This document shows positions 6,814 to 11,990 of a DNA stretch of 11,990 nucleotides, piece by piece. The stretch comes from Lachnospiraceae bacterium (GTDB lineage Bacteria > Bacillota > Clostridia > Lachnospirales > Lachnospiraceae). The stretch's first letter is position 1, and every line of letters begins with the position of its first letter. Where the stretch lies: the NCBI GenBank assembly GCA_009774245.1, contig VSNM01000120.1, positions 1-11,990 of the forward strand, read 5' to 3'. The translations under genes were made by a program, and so were the position numbers. The notes under the pieces were generated by a model. That model did not search any database, had not been told where the DNA came from, and saw nothing but the letters and a program-made list of their open reading frames with translations.

Positions 6814-8139
6814 CTACTCGGAAATACCAAGTGTGGACAACAAATTAACAAAATCGATATTGGATGGTTCAGGTATACCGTGATAGACACCATGCATATA
6901 TTGATTACGAATATTTGTATTAATATGAATTTTGTTGTCATAATAGGTAATGCACTGGATTTCTTTATGACCTTGTTCTAGTTCATTAATCACATAGATA
7001 CACTCTTTAGGAATGCCAGATTCCATAAGTAAAGTATTGTGTGTTGTCACTATTAGCTGACCAGAGAGATTCATATATAAAGATTGAACAAGTTTTTTTA
7101 CCAATAGATCATGGACACCAGTATCAAATTCATCAATTACCGCAACAGATCCCTTTACTACAACTAACATAAATGGAAGCAATTGTAGAAGAGATTGTGT
7201 TCCGGTAGATTCCATTGAGAATTCGATATCTCGTTCCTGGCCTGCAATTATTTTTTTTTGCATGAGTTGGTAGTAAATGTTATTGTCTTTTTTTGACCGC
7301 TTATAGTAGACTGCATTAATATCGCGGTAAGTATTTTTGAAAAAGTCATTTAGCATATCTTCTGTTTTATTAAGAAGGGATTCGTCTTCCGAAGAAACGT
7401 ATCCTTCATCAAAATCTCCGAAAATTTCATGTGGTAGTCCAATAATTCCACGTTCTTGGCGGCTGCCAAACTTAACTTTGCAGGAGATTCTGCTTAGAAA
7501 TGCCATAACTTCGTCAAAATTGTCAGAGAGTTGCTCTTTAATATATTCATCAGCCTTATCATCTGACTCGTGCATTAGGATAGATAATAAGGAATGTTTT
7601 CCCCAATATTTAGCACAGGCGGACTTTATTTCCTGATAAGCAGCTTTTTCTTGAAATATTTTTGTGCTTATAGAGGTTTTTTCAGGTGTAAGATCAAAAT
7701 AAACACCTTTATTTTTGGTTAGAACATATTCAAGCCGTTCATGGATAATTTGTGTTTCATTAGTTTCAAATATATATTTACCGCTTTTTCCATTAAGTTG
7801 AAAACCAAATTCCATATACATAGTTTCTTTAGTAGAAACCATTTTGTTTTCACGAATCAATGTTTCCAAATCTTTATAGCGCAGTTTGAAAATGCGGGAA
7901 AAAGTTTCGTTATCTAGTTGTTCGGGGTGTTCTGAAAGAAAAGATTGCATAATATCCCTGACATCCATGGTTCTTAATGTTTCTGCAAGCATAAAAAAAG
8001 CTGATGCCAAATTCGATTTTCCAACCCCATTTTCACCATATATGAGGATTAATTTTTTTGGGTTTCCCTTTTTGTCTAATAAATTGAACTCAACATTCCC
8101 GAAAGACTTAAAATTTTTCAATTTAACATACTCAAACAT
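6814..8139 (-). CDS. RloA/AbiL-like AAA family ATPase, divergent to CBASS
   Basis: This 441-residue ATPase belongs to the ABC/SMC-like AAA_15/AAA_21 group used in many phage-defence modules. Walker A is GENGVGKS (residues 35-42), preceded by the typical 'FEYVKLKNFKSFG' start. A signature-like STGTQ lies at 311-315, Walker B is VAVIDEFD (D336, E337) and the H-loop is TTHN (H367). The tail, with R-x-QYMHGVYHGIP near residues 415-428, matches what I know of RloA-type proteins. No TOPRIM nuclease domain is fused, and no RloB-like partner gene is present downstream, so the effector half of a typical RloA-RloB pair is missing. I chose the start at 8139 because GGAGG (8152-8148 on the minus strand) lies 8 nt before it. 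It may be an accessory factor of the adjacent CBASS or an independent defence gene. Confidence 0.88.
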   Translation of the reverse strand: MFEYVKLKNFKSFGNVEFNLLDKKGNPKKLILIYGENGVGKSNLASAFFMLAETLRTMDVRDIMQSFLSEHPEQLDNETFSRIFKLRYKDLETLIRENKMVSTKETMYMEFGFQLNGKSGKYIFETNETQIIHERLEYVLTKNKGVYFDLTPEKTSISTKIFQEKAAYQEIKSACAKYWGKHSLLSILMHESDDKADEYIKEQLSDNFDEVMAFLSRISCKVKFGSRQERGIIGLPHEIFGDFDEGYVSSEDESLLNKTEDMLNDFFKNTYRDINAVYYKRSKKDNNIYYQLMQKKIIAGQERDIEFSMESTGTQSLLQLLPFMLVVVKGSVAVIDEFDTGVHDLLVKKLVQSLYMNLSGQLIVTTHNTLLMESGIPKECIYVINELEQGHKEIQCITYYDNKIHINTNIRNQYMHGVYHGIPEPSNIDFVNLLSTLGISE

Positions 8140-8155
8140 GACACACACCTCCATT

Positions 8156-8186
8156 ATTATAATAGCACAAATAGAAATAAAATCAA
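8156..8186 (-). promoter_or_regulatory. Putative promoter of the divergent ATPase gene
   Basis: On the minus strand a -35-like TTGATT (8186-8181) is followed after 16 nt by TATTAT (8164-8159), preceded by TG-n as an extended -10. A perfect TATAAT (8161-8156) overlaps it with a 19-nt spacer. The predicted transcript would begin very close to the ribosome binding site, giving a short leader. Confidence 0.5.
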
Positions 8187-8237
8187 CACTTTTATGAAGT
8201 GCAGGAGAAAAAATTACGAATATGTAGAAAAAATATG

Positions 8238-8266
8238 TTGACCACAAATGAAATTTGTGATACTGT
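8238..8266 (+). promoter_or_regulatory. Putative promoter of the CBASS operon
   Basis: TTGACC (8238-8243), a 17-nt spacer and TACTGT (8261-8266) with an upstream TG-n (8258-8260) form a plausible sigma-A promoter with an extended -10. It lies about 64 nt before the chosen CD-NTase start and is the best promoter-like sequence between the divergent genes on this strand. Confidence 0.5.
8243..8259. promoter_or_regulatory. Candidate operator palindrome inside the CBASS promoter
   Basis: CACAAAT (8243-8249), GAA (8250-8252) and ATTTGTG (8253-8259) form a perfect 7+3+7 palindrome that fills the spacer between the putative -35 and -10. A dimeric repressor bound here would block RNA polymerase. CBASS operons are known in other bacteria to be silenced by regulators such as CapH and CapW, but neither is encoded in this window. 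Confidence 0.5.
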
Positions 8267-8317
8267 AATGATTGTTAGCAAAGTAATAAGATGAGTGCTA
8301 ATATCTATTTTGTAATT

Positions 8318-8322
8318 GGAGG
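8318..8322 (+). promoter_or_regulatory. Ribosome binding site that fixes the CD-NTase start
   Basis: GGAGG here is 7 nt before the ATG at 8330. The in-frame ATG at 8291 lies upstream of it, and the ATG at 8324 is only 1 nt after it, so 8330 is the likely start and the 13 extra residues of the longer frame are probably not translated. Confidence 0.8.
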
Positions 8323-8329
8323 AATGTAT

Positions 8330-9352
8330 ATGAGTGTGCAAAGTGAATTTATAGGTTTTCATGAGCGAATCAAACTTGATTATGATGTCCGGTCTGAACT
8401 GGCATCTAAACGTGACATTTTGATTGACAAACTCCGTAGGAGCGGAAAGCTTCCGGGATTTACCGAGTTTAATCAAGGTAGCTATGGTATGTACCTTGGT
8501 GTTGAACCGATAGATGGGAAAGAATATGATATTGATGTTGGATTAAGATTTAATGTCAATAAGGCAGATTATGATCCAATGGATTTGAAAGATACTATCT
8601 GCGAAGTTTTAAAGAATCATACAGAATATGGTGCCAAGATAAAGAAACCCTGTGTTACGGTTACTTATAAAAAGGATGGGGAGCCATCGTACCATGTTGA
8701 TCTTGTAGTATATGTGTATGAGGATAAACAGGATTCAAGTTCACAGTTGTTTCTGGCACGAGGGATAAATGCTGAATCAGAAGAAACCTGTTGGGAAAAA
8801 TCAGATCCGCTTGGGTTGATAGACTATATCAATGATGCAGTCGCTCAGGGTGATGAAAGAGATCAGTTCAGACGAGTTGTGCGTTACTTGAAACGCTGGA
8901 AAAATCGGCGCTTTAGTAGTACAGGACATTCTGAACCTGCCAGTATAGGTATTACGTTGATAGTAGCAGATTATTTCAAATCGGTTTCAAATGATGATTT
9001 AGCTGCGCTGAAAAATTTGGTTGACGATATGCTTGCTCTTTTTGTAATTAAAACGTATGAGGATGGTCGTTGGCTATATAGAATTACATATCCAATGCCA
9101 GCTTCATTAGATTTTGAATCTGGAACGGATGCTTTTAATAAAATGACAGATATTCAGATGACAGATTTTAAGGATAAGCTGGATAAATTATCCCGTGATT
9201 TAGCAGATGTGCAGAAAGAACCAGATGAGGTTGAGCAGTGTAAAAAGCTGAACAAGATTTTTGGTGATGACTTTCATGTGCCGGAAGCAAAAAATGTTTC
9301 TAAAAAACAAAGCACTTATATTCCATCATCAAGTGCATCAGGAGCTTTATAA
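8330..9352 (+). CDS. CBASS CD-NTase (cyclic oligonucleotide synthase)
   Basis: This 340-residue protein is a cGAS/DncV-like nucleotidyltransferase, the infection-activated signalling enzyme of CBASS, which makes a cyclic di- or trinucleotide second messenger from NTPs. The catalytic signature is intact: QGSYGM with G50-S51, then EYDIDV with metal-binding D67 and D69, and the third carboxylate D124 in YHVDLV. The helical second half contains RRVVRYLKRWKNRRF (about 181-195) and IGITLIVADYF (206-216), typical of the OAS-like C-terminal domain. The product cannot be read from sequence. The C-terminal tail after about residue 310 is flexible and ends SSSASGAL, the expected substrate of Cap2. The stop codon overlaps the Cap2 start (TAATG). 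The three genes that follow confirm the assignment. Confidence 0.95.
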   Translation: MSVQSEFIGFHERIKLDYDVRSELASKRDILIDKLRRSGKLPGFTEFNQGSYGMYLGVEPIDGKEYDIDVGLRFNVNKADYDPMDLKDTICEVLKNHTEYGAKIKKPCVTVTYKKDGEPSYHVDLVVYVYEDKQDSSSQLFLARGINAESEETCWEKSDPLGLIDYINDAVAQGDERDQFRRVVRYLKRWKNRRFSSTGHSEPASIGITLIVADYFKSVSNDDLAALKNLVDDMLALFVIKTYEDGRWLYRITYPMPASLDFESGTDAFNKMTDIQMTDFKDKLDKLSRDLADVQKEPDEVEQCKKLNKIFGDDFHVPEAKNVSKKQSTYIPSSSASGAL

Positions 9353-11118
9353 TGATAGATATGGTACGTGCAAAGGATATTCTCCTGGATATTCCGTATA
9401 TCTCTAATACGATTATTCAGGAGAATAGTCCCTACATCAATAAGGGATTTTCACAAGGACTGCAATGTAATTTGCTTTTGAAAAATCAGTCTGTTAAGCT
9501 TTTTATCGGAATTCCCAGAGCATGGGACCGTGAACTTGTAAGCATCTATGTAGTAGATTTTTCAGCATTGCCATTTATGCCACATGTTGAGCCAGATGGA
9601 AAACTATGTTTGTTTGATTTAGAAGGAGTCCTGATTGACCAAAATTTCGAGGGATTGTTGGAACAATGCATTAGGAGAGCAAAAGAAATTCTTGAAAAAG
9701 GATTCTATTCCAATAACGACAGTGAATTTGCAAGAGAATTCTCATCATATTGGAGTTATCAGACACCGAAACGGTATATGAAATTTGTTGTACCTGAAAA
9801 TCATAAAACACAGCTTATAAAATACTGTGATCCTGCAGCAATGCTTCGACAAAAGAAAAAAGAGAAACTTGTCTCCTTTGAAAATAGAAAAAATAAAACA
9901 GAGATGTTTGCAGCATCAGAACCAAGTTATTTTTCGTTGTGGAAGGTGTCTGGATCGCAACTAAACGGAATATTTTTTCATTTGGAGCCAAATGATTATA
10001 TTTTGCCACCAGATCCGAGAAAAAGACTTGGTTTGGAGTATGTTCAGATGCTTGTTTCATACATCCCTTCAGATGACCTGATACAATGGAAATTTAAGAT
10101 AAATACGTCTACACTTATTGTATTTGAAATTTTGCAGCCGGGGCATGAGGTGGCATGCTTCGGGATAATGCTAAAGAACATTCTGATTGAGGCAGATAAA
10201 GAATATCTCAATATAAAGCCGAGTAGTAAAATGTATGAAGTTACTGCAGTGGATATTTCCCGTATTGATGACGAATTCTTAATGCAGAGGACACAGGCAG
10301 ATAAGAACAGTCAAACTCCAAACGTTTTGTTGATTGGATGTGGCTCTATAGGTGGATACTTATGTAGTGAATTAGTGAAAGCGGGATATAAAAATCTCAC
10401 TTTGGTAGATGGAGACATTTTAAAGGCGGAAAATATTTACAGGCATTTTCTGGGAATGGATTATGTGGGAAAGTATAAGGCAGAGGCGTTAAGAGTTTAT
10501 TGTAAATATTCTTTTCCACAGGTAATAATAAAAACTTTAGATTCAAACGCAGAAGAATTAATTGAAGATGGAAGCATTGAATTGGGCGACTTTGATGTGA
10601 TTATTTCTGCAACTGGAAATCATAACTTTAACCGGTGGTTGAACAGACACATATACCAGGAACATGTAAAAGTCCCTTGCATTTATCTGTGGAACGAACC
10701 GCTTGATGTAGGGTGCCATCTTGCAATAATACACCCAGATAGTCAAGGGTGTTATGAATGCTTTTTTGCCAGAGATACAGAAAAAAATGAGTTGTATGAT
10801 GTGACAGCATACACAAAGCCAGGACAAACAGTTACTAAGAGCAGTCGTGGCTGTTCGGGAACGTTTGTTCCGTATTCCTCAAATGTATCATTATGTACAG
10901 TTTCTGTGTGTTTGGAATGGATGGAGCGACTATCTACGGGTAGGTGTAATAGAAATGTTTTGGTATCTATAAAGGGGGATGCGTATCATTTTAATAAAGC
11001 AGGATATGAATGTTCTGACGTATATTATGAACAAAACATTAAAGAAAATATCATTGAAGGCTCTAACTTCCATAATGAGTTCTGCGAATTATGTGGTGAG
11101 TACACAAATGGTGATTGA
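9352..11118 (+). CDS. cap2: Cap2, E1-E2 fusion ubiquitin-like transferase of type II CBASS
   Basis: This 588-residue protein combines an E2-like and an E1-like domain. In characterised type II-A CBASS such proteins activate the CD-NTase C-terminus with ATP and conjugate it to target proteins, priming the CD-NTase. The N-terminal E2 fold carries FMPHVEPDGKLCLFD with candidate catalytic C86. The E1 adenylation domain has the nucleotide loop LIGCGSIGG (G329, G331, G334), the ribose-binding DGDILKAEN (from D353) and R364. The candidate E1 catalytic cysteine is C501 in RGCSGTFVPYS. Two CxxC pairs, C467/C470 and C578/C581, resemble the structural zinc site of ThiF/E1 proteins. The start overlaps the CD-NTase stop by 1 nt, with AGGAG (9340-9344) 7 nt upstream. 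Residues 140-320 lack motifs I can name. Confidence 0.95.
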   Translation: MIDMVRAKDILLDIPYISNTIIQENSPYINKGFSQGLQCNLLLKNQSVKLFIGIPRAWDRELVSIYVVDFSALPFMPHVEPDGKLCLFDLEGVLIDQNFEGLLEQCIRRAKEILEKGFYSNNDSEFAREFSSYWSYQTPKRYMKFVVPENHKTQLIKYCDPAAMLRQKKKEKLVSFENRKNKTEMFAASEPSYFSLWKVSGSQLNGIFFHLEPNDYILPPDPRKRLGLEYVQMLVSYIPSDDLIQWKFKINTSTLIVFEILQPGHEVACFGIMLKNILIEADKEYLNIKPSSKMYEVTAVDISRIDDEFLMQRTQADKNSQTPNVLLIGCGSIGGYLCSELVKAGYKNLTLVDGDILKAENIYRHFLGMDYVGKYKAEALRVYCKYSFPQVIIKTLDSNAEELIEDGSIELGDFDVIISATGNHNFNRWLNRHIYQEHVKVPCIYLWNEPLDVGCHLAIIHPDSQGCYECFFARDTEKNELYDVTAYTKPGQTVTKSSRGCSGTFVPYSSNVSLCTVSVCLEWMERLSTGRCNRNVLVSIKGDAYHFNKAGYECSDVYYEQNIKENIIEGSNFHNEFCELCGEYTNGD

Positions 11119-11590
11119 TGACGAAACTAAAAAAATCAAAATTGACAAGCGGGTTCTGGACAGAATACATATTTTTTGTCAGATAGAAAAAGGGATGCCA
11201 GAAGCAGGAGGGATTCTGGCAGGTAGACAAAATATCTCCAACAGCAACTTGATTATTGAGCATCATACGGAGCCTATGTATGGGGATTATCAAACACGTT
11301 ATAGATTCACAAGAAAAGATCTAGGGCATTTGTCCTTCTTTCAGGAATTGTACAATAATAGCAATGGAACCATTGGATATGTAGGAGAGTGGCATACTCA
11401 TCCTGAGGATATTCCGCAATATTCAATGATTGATTTGAGAAATTGGCGGAAAATATACACGAAAGCAGAAACGAATCAAGTTCAGTACCATTTGATTGCA
11501 GGGAGAAAAGCTGTAGTCATTTGGAAATATAGTGGAAAGCATCTGTGTCCAGTTAAGATTGCTTGTATTTATTGGGAGGATTTCGTTTGA
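11108..11590 (+). CDS. cap3: Cap3, JAB/JAMM isopeptidase of type II CBASS
   Basis: This 160-residue metalloprotease has a complete JAMM zinc site: E32 in PEAGGILAGR, then EWHTHPEDIPQYSMID with H96, H98, S106 and D109. In studied type II CBASS, Cap3 cleaves CD-NTase-target conjugates made by Cap2 and so counteracts priming. I chose the ATG at 11108, preceded by a weak GGTGAG (11095-11100), over longer in-frame starts at 10979 and 11075, because those lie deep within cap2 or lack a properly spaced site. The chosen start gives the usual Cap3 size and an 11-nt overlap with cap2. The 3' end overlaps the TTG start of the next gene by 4 nt. Confidence 0.93.
   Translation: MVIDDETKKIKIDKRVLDRIHIFCQIEKGMPEAGGILAGRQNISNSNLIIEHHTEPMYGDYQTRYRFTRKDLGHLSFFQELYNNSNGTIGYVGEWHTHPEDIPQYSMIDLRNWRKIYTKAETNQVQYHLIAGRKAVVIWKYSGKHLCPVKIACIYWEDFV
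11575..11579 (+). promoter_or_regulatory. Ribosome binding site pointing to a TTG start
   Basis: GGAGG inside the 3' end of cap3 lies exactly 7 nt before a TTG at 11587. The nearest in-frame ATG (11599) is 19 nt away, which is too far for efficient use. The effector therefore probably starts with TTG, overlapping the cap3 stop codon as TTGA. Confidence 0.7.
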
Positions 11591-11937
11591 AAAAATCTAT
11601 GAAAATATATAAAAAAATAGCAGGTTATGTAATTGTACCATTGATAGTTTTAGACGTAGTTGCTTTTAGTGCAGGTGAATGGATAGAAAAAATAGAAGTA
11701 GGAGAAGTTGCAGCTTGGAAGCATACAGTTGAAAATTTTATGCCGGACTATATTATAAATAATATTTCATGTGCTAGATTTCCACTGCTGATACTAACTA
11801 TTGTGACAATATTGTTATTATTTTATAGGAAACGAATGGTTTTAATATGTCATGCTTCTTTTAGTTCAGAAATGGCATCGGTTGATAATGAGGAAATAGA
11901 GAAAGAATATTATATAACACCACTTTACAACTTTTGA
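11587..11937 (+). CDS. Two-helix membrane CBASS effector, probable start of a TM-SAVED protein, frame-disrupted
   Basis: The open frame gives 116 residues from a TTG start. Two hydrophobic helices are clear (about residues 11-29 and 64-80), joined by an amphipathic segment (EWIEKIEVGEVAAW) and followed by a positive RKR that should face the cytoplasm. After TM2 the sequence reads MVLICHASFSSEMASVDNEEIEKEYYI, the sort of 'H-x-S' start I expect for a SAVED ligand-sensing domain. This makes a TM-SAVED effector (Cap14-like), which in CBASS senses the cyclic nucleotide and damages the inner membrane. A TGA at 11935-11937 ends the frame far short of the roughly 300 or more residues expected. The -1 frame continues openly to the window edge, suggesting a one-base loss. 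Final identity depends on sequence beyond the window. Confidence 0.75.
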   Translation: MKKSMKIYKKIAGYVIVPLIVLDVVAFSAGEWIEKIEVGEVAAWKHTVENFMPDYIINNISCARFPLLILTIVTILLLFYRKRMVLICHASFSSEMASVDNEEIEKEYYITPLYNF

Positions 11938-11990
11938 AAAAAAGTAACGCACAAGGCACATTTCGTAGTATTATAAGTTTGCAAATAAAT

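Noticed and set aside
8187..8201. CACTT and AAGTG inverted repeat in the divergent intergenic region.
   Set aside because: The arms are only 5 bp with a 5-nt loop, too weak to stand apart from chance in AT-rich DNA.
8291..8329. Longer CD-NTase start at the ATG at 8291.
   Set aside because: No ribosome binding site precedes it, while GGAGG is ideally placed for 8330, and the extra residues include the region that encodes that site.
10979..11107. The longer in-frame extension of the Cap3 gene starting at 10979.
   Set aside because: It lies deep inside cap2, gives an N-terminus unlike Cap3 proteins, and the start at 11108 gives the normal length and overlap.
14..11985. TTTGCAAA with flanking matches occurs near both ends of the window (about 16-23 and 11978-11985) and could be read as terminal inverted repeats.
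   Set aside because: The core is an 8-bp self-palindrome expected now and then by chance in AT-rich DNA, the match extends only about 10 bp, and the window ends are arbitrary.
1..11990. CRISPR arrays, tRNA or rRNA genes, transposases and integrases.
   Set aside because: No regularly spaced direct repeats, cloverleaf-like sequence, ribosomal RNA stretches or recombinase motifs were seen on either strand.

Overview
The window looks like accessory DNA from a low-to-moderate GC Gram-positive bacterium, most likely a gut clostridial lineage such as Lachnospiraceae. Strong GGAGG-type ribosome binding sites, tightly packed genes, a BspA-type leucine-rich-repeat protein and a stand-alone MoxR-type ATPase all fit this. 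The taxonomic call is inference from style, not from a marker gene.

Three blocks of different composition lie side by side. (1) Positions 1-1755 are AT-rich and hold three overlapping genes of unknown function that look like one translationally coupled cassette. A GNAT acetyltransferase (1786-2268) and a clear rho-independent terminator (2287-2314) follow. (2) Positions 2362 to about 6275 are more GC-rich. They hold a large helical/LRR protein, a MoxR-type AAA+ ATPase, a small unknown protein broken by a -1-type frameshift at an A7 run, and a response regulator cut off inside its receiver domain. (3) From about 6276 to the end the DNA is AT-rich again. It begins with a roughly 525 bp stretch containing two perfect palindromes but no convincing gene, followed by a defence locus.

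The defence locus is a type II CBASS operon on the + strand: a CD-NTase (8330-9352), an E1-E2 fusion Cap2 (9352-11118), a JAB/JAMM deconjugase Cap3 (11108-11590), and a two-helix membrane protein that reads like the start of a TM-SAVED (Cap14-like) effector (from 11587). All junctions overlap. The effector is frame-disrupted at 11937 and then cut by the window edge. A RloA/AbiL-like AAA ATPase without a visible nuclease partner is transcribed divergently (8139-6814) from a shared 190 bp intergenic region. A perfect 7+3+7 palindrome sits between the -35 and -10 of the putative CBASS promoter and is a good operator candidate.

Expected operation, from established CBASS biology: phage infection activates the CD-NTase, which Cap2 primes by conjugating its C-terminus to target proteins and Cap3 reverses. 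The cyclic oligonucleotide then binds the SAVED domain of the membrane effector and disrupts the membrane. The main open questions are whether the effector is intact, whether the divergent ATPase belongs to the system, and what the first three-gene cassette does.
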